From Paenibacillus sp. Soil522 (lineage in GTDB: Bacteria > Bacillota > Bacilli > Paenibacillales > Paenibacillaceae), in contig NZ_LMRV01000033.1 in assembly GCF_001428245.1 (NCBI RefSeq), positions 2,388-66,387 on the forward strand: 64,000 nucleotides of DNA, written 5' to 3'. Under the pieces are notes generated by a model, which saw only the letters and a program-made list of their open reading frames with translations, made no database searches and was not told the DNA's origin. Within the stretch, counting starts at the first letter, position 1, and every line of letters starts with the position of its first letter. The position numbers and the translations under genes are program-made. Positions 38,595 to 47,547 of the stretch are shown in pieces.

Positions 38595-40844
38595 ATGATC
38601 AAAAAACTTAGTATTAAAAATGCAGCTACATATAATCATTTAGGTATTACGATGGATAGTTTAAAGAAGGTCAATTTCGTTTATGGAAACAATGGTACTG
38701 GAAAAACTACATTAACAGAATATCTACGAAGACCAGAAGTGTATCCTGAAAGTACCATGGATTGGAATGGTAAGGTACTTAAGATTTGTGTTTACAATCG
38801 AAATTTTGTGGATGAAAACTTTAGGATAGGTAATTCCATTAGAGGGATATTTACATTGGGTAAAGAGTCTGTGGAGCTGCAGTCTCAGATTACTGAACTT
38901 AGAGAGAAAATAAGAAAACATGATGAAGCAATTTTAAAATTAAAAGAGACAATTTCTGAAAAGAAATCCGTTTTAATTGGCATTAGTGATGATTTTAAAG
39001 ATTCATGTTGGGAGATAAAAAAGAGAATAGATGACTCTTTTAAAGAGTCGATTGAAGGAGTTAGAAATTCACGAGATAAATTTATGGCTAAATTTTTAGA
39101 GGAAGCCACAAATAATTCAAGAGAAATTCGTTCGCTAGAAGAATTGGGAAAACTCAAAAGCAGTCTCTACGAGTTGAAAGGTGAAATGATCAAAAAAAAT
39201 AACAGAATATTACTAGAGGAACGATTAGATGATGACCATATTTTCAGAAGAAAAATCATCGGAAAAGAAGATGTAGATATTGCTAAGTTGATTACAAAAT
39301 TACAAATAAGTGACTGGGTTAAACAAGGTCAAATTATTGTGAAAAAGACAGATGACGTATGCCCTTTCTGCCAGCAAACACTTCCATCTATGTTTGAGGA
39401 GAAGCTGAATTTATATTTTGATCAATCTTATATTGCTAACATTCAACGATTAGAGTTGATATCAAAAAAATATATTGAGAATGTAGAGAATGTAATCATA
39501 CAAATTGAATCCTTGTTGGATTACTCTAAAGGTGAGTTCACTAATAAACAAAAAATCGAGATTAGTCTAAAATTAATTAAATCGAAGCTTGAAGAAAACA
39601 AATTGTTAATTGAAGGTAAAATAAAGGAGCCCAGCAGAAGTATTGAGTTGGCAGAGATAGAGGCTTTGATTTTTGAAATAAATCAAGAAGTAAACGAATC
39701 CAATCAAAAGATTGATAAGCATAATAAACTAATTGAAAATATAAAAAATGAAAAAGAAAATCTGTCCAGAGATATATGGAGATACATAATCGAACAAAAT
39801 AACTCGAACTATCAAGCATTTATGAAAAAGAAAGGAGATATCGAAAGGGTAGTATTAGGATTAGAAAATAGTAAACAACAAAAAACAAATTTCAAGAATC
39901 AGTTTGAAGAAGATTTATATCTAAAGCAACAGCAAGTAACAAGCGTTGATCACTCCGTAGCCGAGATTAATAAGATATTACATTCATTTGGCTTTAAATC
40001 ATTTCGTTTGGCTTCCGCTGCTGAAAAAGGTAATTATAGGATTGTTCGAGAGAATGGTGAAGATGCTCATGACACCCTTAGTGAAGGCGAAAAAACGTTC
40101 ATCACTTTTCTTTATTTTTACCAATTGTTAAAAGGTAGTAATGAAATTAAGGATATACAGTCCGAGAAAATTGTAGTTATTGATGACCCCATTTCCAGTC
40201 TGGATAGTAGTGTTCTCTTTATGGTTAGTAGTCTTATTAGAAAAATAATTTTTGAAATAAAAGAGGATTCGTCCGATATCAAACAATTATTTGTTCTAAC
40301 GCATAATATTTATTTTCACAAAGAAGTTACCTTCAACCAAGGGAATAAAGGTTTCGGAGAAGCAACTTATTGGATATTAAGAAAGAATGATGACACAACA
40401 ACAATTGAGCCATTTCCTAAGAATCCAATTAGGACATCTTACGAATTACTCTGGAAGGAACTAAGGAATCCAAATAATTATAATTTTGTATCAATCCAAA
40501 ATACAATGAGACGAATTCTTGAGAATTATTTTAAATTCTTTGGCGATTCAAACATTGATGATCTTGAAAATGAGTTTGATAATGAAGAAAAAATGATTTG
40601 TCGTTCATTACTTTCCTGGATAAATGATGGATCTCATTCTATTAGTGAGGATTTATATGTAGAAAGTAACCTGGACATAGCAAGCAGATATTTGAGTGTC
40701 TTCAAGAGCATATTTGAAAAGAAAAATCATCTTGCTCACTATAGTATGATGATGAAGGAATTTGAGTTTGATGCAACTTCACAATCTCAAGTCGTTTCTG
40801 AAGTAACTGCTGGGATGAGAGAAGCAGCTGGTGCAACAGAGTAA
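38595..40844 (+). CDS. RloC/PrrC-like AAA ATPase (predicted anticodon-nuclease-type defence protein)
   Basis: A 749-residue AAA_13-type protein. Walker A is GNNGTGKTT (near residue 30). Long coiled coils flank a zinc-hook-like CPFCQQTL near 255. The ABC signature is LSEGEKTF near 494 and Walker B is IVVIDDPISSLDS near 524. The C-terminal region has MRRILENYF (near 637; an R-x3-E pattern) and SWINDGSHSI (near 679). That matches the Arg-Glu-His triad layout of PrrC and RloC anticodon nucleases, which cleave tRNA in phage-infected or DNA-damaged cells. The length fits RloC. The gene is strikingly AT-rich compared with its neighbours, a sign of transfer. The start at 38595 follows GGGGGG; an ATG at 38541 has no site. 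Confidence 0.82.
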   Translation: MIKKLSIKNAATYNHLGITMDSLKKVNFVYGNNGTGKTTLTEYLRRPEVYPESTMDWNGKVLKICVYNRNFVDENFRIGNSIRGIFTLGKESVELQSQITELREKIRKHDEAILKLKETISEKKSVLIGISDDFKDSCWEIKKRIDDSFKESIEGVRNSRDKFMAKFLEEATNNSREIRSLEELGKLKSSLYELKGEMIKKNNRILLEERLDDDHIFRRKIIGKEDVDIAKLITKLQISDWVKQGQIIVKKTDDVCPFCQQTLPSMFEEKLNLYFDQSYIANIQRLELISKKYIENVENVIIQIESLLDYSKGEFTNKQKIEISLKLIKSKLEENKLLIEGKIKEPSRSIELAEIEALIFEINQEVNESNQKIDKHNKLIENIKNEKENLSRDIWRYIIEQNNSNYQAFMKKKGDIERVVLGLENSKQQKTNFKNQFEEDLYLKQQQVTSVDHSVAEINKILHSFGFKSFRLASAAEKGNYRIVRENGEDAHDTLSEGEKTFITFLYFYQLLKGSNEIKDIQSEKIVVIDDPISSLDSSVLFMVSSLIRKIIFEIKEDSSDIKQLFVLTHNIYFHKEVTFNQGNKGFGEATYWILRKNDDTTTIEPFPKNPIRTSYELLWKELRNPNNYNFVSIQNTMRRILENYFKFFGDSNIDDLENEFDNEEKMICRSLLSWINDGSHSISEDLYVESNLDIASRYLSVFKSIFEKKNHLAHYSMMMKEFEFDATSQSQVVSEVTAGMREAAGATE

Positions 40845-41471
40845 CTCTCAACGAACGGAAAGAGGCTTTTAAAAACAGAAGGTAATCGGATAAAAGTCCG
40901 AAAATCTTTGTTGTCTTCCAATTGTAACAGATTAAATCGTAAATCGATATATTCCATCCGCGGTTTCATGATCGAGTAAGTATACCATGGTATAGTCCTT
41001 TTTCAGGGAGCTATTCAGCATGACGATTGGGATGCTAACGGAATAATGGCGCACTTATGAAAGGTTACATTAAGATTATATTTTGTTAAAACTATGCTTT
41101 CGAGCCTCTGATCCGGTGGTTCCGATAGGTAGAAATGAGAGATAGATTTCTTTTCATTAACGCCAGATACGCTGGAGCGGATCGATTCGCGAATGGGGCA
41201 AATGTCGTTGTTTTGATGGAGTATATATGTGCAACAGGCGACCTCTCAGTCAGGAGGACGTCTGTTTTTTGTTAGAATAGATATTCCGATACATGTTGTA
41301 TTCCGGTCGTTAGTATTGAATTCGCAGCTATGACACATCGGTAACCTCTTTATATTCACATTATGTGGGCTTCTCGAATGTACTAGTGTAAAACGGTTTG
41401 TGTTATACTTGTGATATTAGAAATGCTCCGGTTTTAATATTAATTGCATAATGAAATGGAGGGGATGAAGA
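40845..41471. other. Non-coding stretch between ATPase gene and small TA gene
   Basis: No gene of useful length is seen. It holds a terminator-like hairpin at 41234-41270 and probably the promoter of the small gene at 41472 (a TATACT-like -10 near 41405). Possible short frames of about 40 codons have no support. Confidence 0.45.
41234..41270 (+). terminator. Terminator-like hairpin
   Basis: ACAGGCGACCTC pairs imperfectly with GGAGGACGTCTGT across a short loop, followed by six T. No upstream gene matches it, so it may be the end of a lost gene. Confidence 0.6.
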
Positions 41472-41651
41472 ATGAATCGTCGAATACAAGATTTAAGTAA
41501 GTTCATCAAGCTTACTGGTGATCGAGCAAAGCTTGATGCTAAAGCAAACGGCACTTATATTGTATACAAAACGAATGACGGCCAATTTGTAAGAGAGTAT
41601 AGCAATGGTGAAATAGAACGGATTAATGAACAGGATCTTGAGCATGAGTGA
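41472..41651 (+). CDS. Small antitoxin-like protein next to a zeta-type P-loop gene
   Basis: 59 residues ([20 protein letters not shown]...), with the strong site GGAGGGGATG ahead of the ATG. Its stop overlaps the next ATG (ATGAGTGA), the coupling expected of a toxin-antitoxin operon. The following gene begins like a zeta-family kinase toxin. The small protein is therefore probably the antitoxin or an accessory partner, now without a full-length toxin beside it. Too short to be listed among long frames. Function is inferred from position. Confidence 0.6.
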   Translation: MNRRIQDLSKFIKLTGDRAKLDAKANGTYIVYKTNDGQFVREYSNGEIERINEQDLEHE

Positions 41652-42165
41652 GCCAATCGCAACTATGTTTGTGTTTGCGGGGAACAATGGGAGCGGTAAG
41701 AGCACGATTGGGACAATCGGTTTGATTAAAGCGATTGAGAGCTTCCAAACTGGAAAAGGAACGAAGCTCGCGACTTTTGCAGCTCGTTGTATTGAGAACG
41801 AAATACTGATGCACCTTCGTTCTTTGAAGAAGACTCGAAAGGACGTGTCTTTGCATGATCCGATTGGCACGGATAAGGAAGGAAATGAGATTACGTTGAT
41901 CGATATCCTCGGCACGGAGGCCGACGATATCGTCGATAAGGTGCAGCTGAAGATTGAGAAGAGCAAAATATATAAAAACCTCGATATATTGGATGACCGC
42001 GAGAAGGAAGTTGTTATTGGCCGCTTCGGGCTGGAGCATGGCGGGGATGAGCGGACGCAGCGGGAGATTGCGAAGGAGCTGGGGATTAGCCGCAGCTATG
42101 TATCGCGGATTGAGAAGCGGGCGTTGATGAAGTTGTATCATGAGTTTTATAAGGCGAAGAAGTAG
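41644..42165 (+). pseudogene. sigK copy 2: zeta-toxin N-terminus fused in frame to sigK 3' end
   Basis: A 173-residue hybrid frame. Residues 1-22 (start [15 protein letters not shown], then GSGKSTI) are the N-terminus and Walker A of a zeta-type toxin. From 41707 the frame is sigma-K from its residue 81 ([13 protein letters not shown]) to the natural end ([11 protein letters not shown]). The junction is in frame and both sides encode similar words around it, suggesting deletion through short homology. This copy keeps the IGRFGLEHG stretch lost from copies 1 and 4, and its sigma-K part is identical in protein to the others except for the last residue. The hybrid has no sigma N-terminus and should not be a working sigma factor; it also lacks the rest of the toxin. 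Confidence 0.85.
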
Positions 42166-42166
42166 G

Positions 42167-42210
42167 AAAAGCTTGAGAATGCTAATGTCAGAGCATTCTC
42201 AAGCTTTTTT
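42167..42210 (+). terminator. Terminator downstream of sigK copy 2
   Basis: AAAAGCTTGAGAATGCT pairs with AGCATTCTCAAGCTTTT around a short loop, continuing into a T-run. Confidence 0.9.
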
Positions 42211-42269
42211 GGTGTCGACAATCATCGTCTGAACAAGGTATGAGGCAGTAATGAAAGGACTGGCGTTTT

Positions 42270-43022
42270 TTAACTTAAGCAGCGATCCATGTAGTAAAGG
42301 ATTTGCTTCCTCCACCAGTACCAGTCATGATTGACATCGTACCCCCAAAATTCAACGCTTGCCGGGATGTGTTTCTCCTGCAGCACTTCCTTGAGCTTCT
42401 GCGTCTCCGATCGCATTAAATCTTCATGAGCGCCTTGGCCTGTGCAAATGATGATTTTGCTGTTCCTGTATTGATTCAGATAAAAAGCGTCCTCCAAGTT
42501 TCTTAAATAGTGAAGCGGTGAATGGAAATAAGCTGAAGGAGGGACCTCTTCTCCAAAAAATCGATTGGTCGAATACAAACCGCTTAAAGCAATTAAACTG
42601 TCAAAATATTGCGGGTGCCGGAAAAACATATTGGTACTGTGATAAGCCCCGAGCGAACATCCCGTCGCCAAGATCTTCTGCGTGCCTCCACCGTTGTTCT
42701 CTTTGCTTTGACGGAGAATGGAAGAAATGAGTTCATCTTTCACATAGGCATCATATTGGTCATGGAGTTTCATCTTCTCATCGGTCGTCGAGTTCTTGGC
42801 ATAAAAAGTCTCTTCGTCAATACTGTCGCATGTCCAAACTTGAATTTTTCCTTGTTCAATATAACTTTCCAACGTGCTGATCATGCCGGATTCCTCATAC
42901 TGATAAAACCGTCCGCAGGAGGTCGGAAAAACAAGTAAGGGCTTCCCTTGATGTCCGTATATTTTGTATTCCATGTCCCGATGCAAGTTGCCGCTATATA
43001 CTTTGTGATAGGTTACTTTCAT
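42270..43022 (-). CDS. Esterase family alpha/beta hydrolase
   Basis: A 250-residue cytoplasmic esterase of the PF00756 type. The nucleophile elbow is ATGCSLGAYHS (Ser in GCSLG), with the acid and His supplied late in the chain (HEDLM region and VNHDWYWW). It overlaps the upstream ATP-grasp gene by 4 bp, so the two are co-translated. No signal peptide is seen. Pairs of such an esterase with an ATP-grasp ligase occur in other Bacillota, which points to a shared ligation/hydrolysis task, but the substrate is unknown. Confidence 0.85.
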   Translation of the reverse strand: MKVTYHKVYSGNLHRDMEYKIYGHQGKPLLVFPTSCGRFYQYEESGMISTLESYIEQGKIQVWTCDSIDEETFYAKNSTTDEKMKLHDQYDAYVKDELISSILRQSKENNGGGTQKILATGCSLGAYHSTNMFFRHPQYFDSLIALSGLYSTNRFFGEEVPPSAYFHSPLHYLRNLEDAFYLNQYRNSKIIICTGQGAHEDLMRSETQKLKEVLQEKHIPASVEFWGYDVNHDWYWWRKQILYYMDRCLS

Positions 43023-44206
43023 GAGAACACCTTGATTCTATTTTCCACTGCATGAATATAAGCTGTAATTTGTTTCACTTTATCAAAGTCCTTTGAACGA
43101 AATTGATACGCATAATTTCCTCTAGATTGGCTTTGCACATCCGTAATGCTGTCGTGTTTGACAATTTCATGATGATATCGCTGCATGATCTCTTCGTGCT
43201 CATGAGCGTAGGTGAGGTGGTTTTTTTTACTGGCAAACCCGGTATAATACTTACCGGCAAAAGGTCCTTCCACCTGATTGTTAACAATCATATTCGCCCA
43301 TAGCTTGTAAATATCGATATCGTAAGTGAAGTTGATCGCATCCGTCATCCACGTACCCGGCGGCCTCATATTGACTTCTAACGCAATAATATTTCCATCT
43401 GCATTGGATTTAAAAAACTCGAGATGAAAAAAGCTTTCTTTGATCCCATAGGTTCGAATGATCCTTCTTCCGGATTCCTCGATTTCCTTACTTACTTCCT
43501 TTAAACCATAATAGCTGAAATGATTTCCAGAATTTACGGTATCCATGATGCTATGCGGAAATTCGTGGCTTGCTGCGAATACGATTTCTCCATCTTTGTT
43601 GACAAGACCGTCGTAGGTTAGCAAGACGCCGTCTATAAACTCTTGCATAATAAATTCGACTTCCGATGGTTTGGTATGCAAGAAATGCTCCAGCTCCGAC
43701 TCGCTCGCGAGTTTGTAAGTCATGTTCGCTCCCACGCCTTGATTTGGCTTTACGACGACGGGATAGCCGATCTTCTCGATAAATTTTTTTGCCTTCACCC
43801 GATGGAATTTCGTTATGGAACGTATGGACTCGACCTCGCTTTTATTGAAAAACTTTTCCATTTTCGATTTTTGTTTTAAATTGGATATAAAATCGAGCTT
43901 CGTACCGAAAATGTTGAAATCCGTTCGAATGCGCGCGTCAAGATCCAGCCAATGCTCGTTAAGTGATTCAAAACGATCGATTTTACCATATTTATGGGTA
44001 TAATAACCGACCGCGCGCAGAACCTCGTCGTAATTTTCCAGACGATTAATTTTGATGTACTCCGTAAGGGAATTTTTCAGTTTTTCGTTGAGATCGTTAT
44101 AATCTGCATCGCCGATGCCAAGCACATTCACTCCGCAGTTTTTCAAGTGAAAGCAGAATTCGGTGCAGTACTTTGGGAAATTCGGCGAGAAAAAAATAAA
44201 GTTCAT
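43019..44206 (-). CDS. ATP-grasp domain protein
   Basis: A 395-residue ATP-dependent carboxylate ligase-like protein. The N-terminal pre-ATP-grasp fold (MNFIFFSPNFPKYCTEF) is followed by the ATP-grasp parts: a nucleotide-binding Lys in GYPVVVKPNQGVGANMTYKL, the hinge EFIMQEFIDG, and the metal-binding FFHLEFFKS and ALEVNMRPPGTWMTDA. It is first in a two-gene operon with the esterase. The products of such ligases range from peptides to modified cofactors; nothing here fixes the substrate. Its promoter lies in the gap to the branching enzyme, which is transcribed divergently. Confidence 0.87.
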   Translation of the reverse strand: MNFIFFSPNFPKYCTEFCFHLKNCGVNVLGIGDADYNDLNEKLKNSLTEYIKINRLENYDEVLRAVGYYTHKYGKIDRFESLNEHWLDLDARIRTDFNIFGTKLDFISNLKQKSKMEKFFNKSEVESIRSITKFHRVKAKKFIEKIGYPVVVKPNQGVGANMTYKLASESELEHFLHTKPSEVEFIMQEFIDGVLLTYDGLVNKDGEIVFAASHEFPHSIMDTVNSGNHFSYYGLKEVSKEIEESGRRIIRTYGIKESFFHLEFFKSNADGNIIALEVNMRPPGTWMTDAINFTYDIDIYKLWANMIVNNQVEGPFAGKYYTGFASKKNHLTYAHEHEEIMQRYHHEIVKHDSITDVQSQSRGNYAYQFRSKDFDKVKQITAYIHAVENRIKVFS

Positions 44207-44438
44207 CCTTTTTGTCCCCCTCAGACTCCAGTTTTGAAATTTTATCCTAAAGATTCCATGATTTCAAGAAAATATATTGTAAAGATCATATGATGAGCTC
44301 CCGTTTTTATTGAATTAATGTTAAGGGCAGGAGTGTTTAACTACTGGGCGAATAATTCTTTATAGAGAAAGAGAGAACGCACCAAGAGATGCTGCAAATG
44401 TACCATAGATACAATAGATACAATAGTGAGGTGTGACT

Positions 44439-46415
44439 ATGGAAGTTGCGACGATAAACGAATCATTAAAAATTTTGGAGATTGACCAGTGGCTGGCACC
44501 GTTTGAGGGAGACTTGCGGCTACGGATGTCGGAATTTGAGCGGACGAAAAATCGGCTGTTGAGTGGTGAAAATCAGACACTTTCGGATTTTGCGAATGGC
44601 TACAAATATTTCGGTTTTCATCAGGACGGCGACAGCTGGACTTTCCGTGAATGGGCGCCGAATGCGGAGATGATGTATCTGGTCGGCGATTTCAACAGCT
44701 GGAATGGGCTTTCGCACGAGATGACGCGGCTGAATGGCGGTGTTTGGGAGCTGCGCATGCCGGGCAGCCTACCAATCGGCTCGAAGGTTAAGGTTCAACT
44801 GATCGTGGATGGTGAGCCGCTCTATCGCGTGCCGAGTTACATCAGCTACGCCATACAAAATGATAATTATCAATTTGATGGTGTGATTATGCAGCCAACC
44901 TATCAGTTCAAAAATGCCGCGCCCGACCTGTCAACTGAAGCGCCGCTGATTTATGAGGCGCACATTGGTATCTCTTCAGAGGAGCATAAGATCAATAGCT
45001 ACGAGGAATTTACGCGCGACGTGCTGCCGCGGATCAAGGCGGCTGGCTACAACACCATCCAGCTGATGGCGATTATGGAGCATCCGCTCTACGCGAGCTT
45101 CGGCTATCAGGTATCAAATTTTTATGCAATCAGCTCCCGTTTTGGAACGCCTGACGAACTGATGGAATTGATCGACACAGCGCACGGGCTGGGGCTGCGT
45201 GTCCTATTAGACGTCGTCCATTCGCACGCGGTGAAAAATGTGGGCGAAGGACTGAATTTATTTGACGGCACGACGTCGCAATATTTCCACGAGGGCGATC
45301 GCGGAGAGCACGAGGCTTGGAACACAAAGCTTTTTAACTATGGCAAGGACGAGGTCATTCATTTTCTGCTATCGAATCTGAAATTTTGGCTCGAAGTTTA
45401 TCATTTTGACGGCTTCCGCTTTGACGGCGTGACGAGTATGCTTTACCACCATCATGGGCTCGGGACGGGCTTTGACAGCTATGAGAAATATTTCTCAATG
45501 GATAAGGACATCGAGGCAATCGTCTATCTGATGCTCGCAAATGAGCTGATCCGCGAGGTCAATCCATCAGCGCTGACGATTGCTGAAGATATGTCTGCGA
45601 TGCCAGGTATGGCGCTCCCGCTGGCTGATGGTGGCATTGGATTTGACTATCGTCTGTCCATGGGCATTCCTGACTACTGGATCAAGCAGCTCAAGACGAA
45701 ATCGGATGATCAGCTGAACCTGATGGGGCTTTGGTGGGAGCTGACGACGCGGCGGCCAGGAGAGAAAAATATCGGCTATGCGGAAAGTCACGATCAGGCG
45801 CTTGTCGGCGACAAGACGCTCATGATGTGGCTCGCGGATGCTGAGCTCTACTGTTCGATGGATGTTCATTCGCAGTCGCTGATTATTGACCGTGCGATCG
45901 CGCTGCATAAAGTTTTGCGGCTTGTCACTTTTTCGCTTGCAGGCGAGGGCTATTTGAACTTTATGGGCAATGAATTTGGCCATCCTGAATGGCTCGATTT
46001 TCCGCGCGAGGGTAATGGCGACTCGTTTGACCATGCGCGGCGGCAATGGTCGCTTGCGACCAATCCAGAGCTTCGCTTTCAGTATTTGCTCGATTTTGAC
46101 AATGCGATGATTGCGCTGGAGCACGATTCAAAATTTTTACAGAAGACCGCAAGCCTGCAACAGAAGTGGATTCAAAACGACGATAAATTGCTAGCCTACC
46201 AGAAGGGCGATTTGCTCTTTGCTTTCAATTTCCATCCGACGGACACGAAATTTGTCAGTTTTGACTCAACGCCTGTTGAACTGATTTTTGATACGGACGA
46301 CGCGCGTTTTGGCGGTTTTGGACCGCGCTCGCAGTTCAAATGGGCGGCTGGTAAGCTCGAATTACAGCTCGCTAGCCGTACGGCGATGGTGTTTAGGGTG
46401 ATGTATCAGTTGTAA
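44439..46415 (+). CDS. Eukaryote-type 1,4-alpha-glucan branching enzyme (GH13)
   Basis: A 658-residue branching enzyme with an N-terminal CBM48 domain ([21 protein letters not shown]), the GH13 barrel and an all-beta C-terminus. The nucleophile Asp is in [16 protein letters not shown], the acid Glu in [11 protein letters not shown], and the third Asp in [13 protein letters not shown]. The [11 protein letters not shown] and SMLYHHHG words mark the eukaryote-type subfamily rather than the usual bacterial GlgB. It forms alpha-1,6 branches in glycogen. No other glycogen gene is nearby, so it is probably cargo. GAGGTG lies ahead of the ATG at 44439; an in-frame GTG at 44433 is less likely. Base use differs from flanking genes. 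Confidence 0.9.
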   Translation: MEVATINESLKILEIDQWLAPFEGDLRLRMSEFERTKNRLLSGENQTLSDFANGYKYFGFHQDGDSWTFREWAPNAEMMYLVGDFNSWNGLSHEMTRLNGGVWELRMPGSLPIGSKVKVQLIVDGEPLYRVPSYISYAIQNDNYQFDGVIMQPTYQFKNAAPDLSTEAPLIYEAHIGISSEEHKINSYEEFTRDVLPRIKAAGYNTIQLMAIMEHPLYASFGYQVSNFYAISSRFGTPDELMELIDTAHGLGLRVLLDVVHSHAVKNVGEGLNLFDGTTSQYFHEGDRGEHEAWNTKLFNYGKDEVIHFLLSNLKFWLEVYHFDGFRFDGVTSMLYHHHGLGTGFDSYEKYFSMDKDIEAIVYLMLANELIREVNPSALTIAEDMSAMPGMALPLADGGIGFDYRLSMGIPDYWIKQLKTKSDDQLNLMGLWWELTTRRPGEKNIGYAESHDQALVGDKTLMMWLADAELYCSMDVHSQSLIIDRAIALHKVLRLVTFSLAGEGYLNFMGNEFGHPEWLDFPREGNGDSFDHARRQWSLATNPELRFQYLLDFDNAMIALEHDSKFLQKTASLQQKWIQNDDKLLAYQKGDLLFAFNFHPTDTKFVSFDSTPVELIFDTDDARFGGFGPRSQFKWAAGKLELQLASRTAMVFRVMYQL

Positions 46416-46423
46416 AACTCAAA

Positions 46424-46460
46424 TTACATTGGGTTGTGTTCATAACGTCAAAAAATTCGA
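46424..46460 (+). other. Putative attachment arm at sigK copy 3
   Basis: A 37-bp sequence beginning TTACATTGGGTTGTGT and ending CGTCAAAAAATTCGA recurs at 51120-51156 with three or four single-base differences. Only the final part (CGTCAAAAAATT, 46446-46457) is also present in sigK copy 1. The preceding part therefore belongs to the element, and the shared 12 bp may be the crossover core. Confidence 0.6.
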
Positions 46461-46953
46461 CAATACTGGTGAGGATTTAGAGGATTTGATTTCGATCGGA
46501 ACGATCGGTCTAATCAAAGCAATCGAGAGCTTTCAGACCGGTAAAGGTACGAAGCTTGCTACATTCGCCGCTCGTTGTATTGAAAACGAAATACTTATGC
46601 ATTTGCGTTCCTTGAAGAAAACACGGAAAGACGTTTCACTTCACGATCCGATCGGCACGGATAAGGAAGGCAATGAAATTACGCTTATAGATATCCTCGG
46701 TACGGAGGCCGATGATATTGTCGATAAGGTGCAGTTGAAGATTGAGAAATCGAAGATATATAAAAACCTCGATATATTGGATGATCGCGAGAAGGAAGTC
46801 GTCATCGGCCGTTTCGGGCTCGAACATGGCGGTGATGAGCGGACACAGCGGGAGATTGCGAAGGAATTGGGAATTTCGCGTAGCTATGTATCGCGGATTG
46901 AGAAGAGGGCGCTGATGAAGCTATATCATGAGTTTTATAAGGCGAAGAGATAA
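46446..46953 (+). pseudogene. sigK copy 3: intact 3' portion of sigK without 5' end
   Basis: Encodes sigma-K from VKKF (residue 65) to the natural C-terminus (YHEFYKAKR) with no frameshift and with the IGRFGLEHG stretch present. The open frame extends upstream to a TTG at 46429 that adds only GCVHN, so no sigma N-terminus or pro-sequence is present. In the 29 codons at 46507-46593 it differs from copy 1 (37901-37987) at 15 positions, all synonymous. If joined to the 5' half of copy 1 at the shared core it would give a complete 232-residue sigma-K. Confidence 0.92.
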
Positions 46954-47001
46954 TAATTATTTTTAAAAATGTCCGTTTATGTTATAAAGTTAAGCATGAT
47001 G

Positions 47002-47027
47002 GCCACGTCCTAGAACGTGGCTTTTTA
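47002..47027 (+). terminator. Terminator downstream of sigK copy 3
   Basis: GCCACGT pairs with ACGTGGC around CCTAGA, followed by TTTTT. The loop and inner stem resemble the terminator after copy 4, so both may descend from the native sigK terminator. Confidence 0.8.
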
Positions 47028-47039
47028 TATGACGGTTTG

Positions 47040-47273
47040 TCAAGCTAAGTGCGACACTTCGGCCATTAAAGATACGTGAGCGGACTTCCAGCCCAGACAT
47101 TTTTGAGGAGGGTTGTTAATTAGGCGAATGGCATCAGCCAATTCCTCATCACTGACCTCTGTGAAATCGTGTCCCTTGGGAAAGAACTCCCACAGGAGAC
47201 CATTGCCGTTTTCGTTGGAGCCTCGTTGCAAGGAAGGAATACGGTCCGCGAAGTAGACGCAGGAAAGAAGCAA
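47040..47273 (-). pseudogene. IS30-family transposase C-terminal fragment
   Basis: The minus strand encodes VYFADRIPSLQRGSNENGNG, then LLWEFFPKGHDF, and a LINNPPQKCLGWKSA ending, the hallmark C-terminus of IS30-type DDE transposases, including the catalytic Glu region (NENGNG). Upstream on this strand the frame breaks down within a few codons and no DNA-binding domain is seen. A remnant, not a working element. Confidence 0.8.
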
Positions 47274-47323
47274 AGCGAATCGTTTGTTTTAAGACCATCT
47301 ACAGATAGCTCTATGCAGGTCTT

Positions 47324-47520
47324 CTTGCATCGGGTGAGATTCGTCTTTTGCAACAAAAAGGGAAGAGCCGTAAATCTACGGAAACACGAGGCCGTTTCCT
47401 TGTTGGTACTTCAATCAGCCAGCGCCCCAAAGAGGTTGGTAAACGGAAAACGTTTGGTCATTAGGAACTCGATACAGTGGTATCCAGCCGTGGCAAAAGC
47501 AAAGCTTGTGCTACCAAGGC
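47324..47520 (+). pseudogene. IS30-family transposase middle fragment, opposite strand
   Basis: The plus strand encodes ETRGRFLVGTSISQRPKEVG, then KRKTFGH, a stop (TAG in place of the usual Trp), and ELDTVVSSRGKSKACATK, which is the central catalytic part of IS30 transposases. It faces the C-terminal fragment at 47040-47273. The two pieces come from one family but lie in opposite directions, so an inversion or two separate insertions took place. Confidence 0.75.
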
Positions 47521-47547
47521 GATGTCTACATCAGCGTAGACATCGCC
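47518..47547. repeat. Perfect inverted repeat at junction of IS30 and permease fragments
   Basis: GGCGATGTCTAC and GTAGACATCGCC form a perfect 12-bp stem around a 6-base loop (ATCAGC). It lies exactly where the IS30 fragment ends and the permease fragment begins, as expected of a palindromic rearrangement junction. There is no T-run. Confidence 0.75.

Larger units (their letters stand above)
37840..41706. mobile_element. Putative sigK-targeting element, segment A (youngest)
   Basis: Bounded on the left by the 12-bp CGTCAAAAAATT (37840-37851) within sigK copy 1 and on the right by the start of sigK copy 2. Under the replacement model this segment brought the sigK 3' end now fused to the native 5' end. 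Its cargo is an AT-rich RloC/PrrC-like ATPase gene and a small toxin-antitoxin remnant. Its right end, where a recombinase gene would be expected, has been lost in a deletion that joined the toxin gene to copy 2. Inferred from layout, not from a recognised integrase. Confidence 0.6.
41707..46457. mobile_element. Putative sigK-targeting element, segment B
   Basis: Runs from sigK copy 2 to the CGTCAAAAAATT core at the start of sigK copy 3. Cargo: an esterase/ATP-grasp gene pair on the minus strand and a eukaryote-type branching enzyme on the plus strand. The branching enzyme stop lies only 9 bp from the 37-bp arm that precedes copy 3. No recombinase gene is left. Boundaries and mobility are inferred from the repeated sigK ends. 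Confidence 0.55.

Noticed and set aside
40937-41050. A ~33-codon minus-strand frame in the gap before the small antitoxin-like gene
   Set aside because: Too short and without a ribosome binding site or recognisable similarity.
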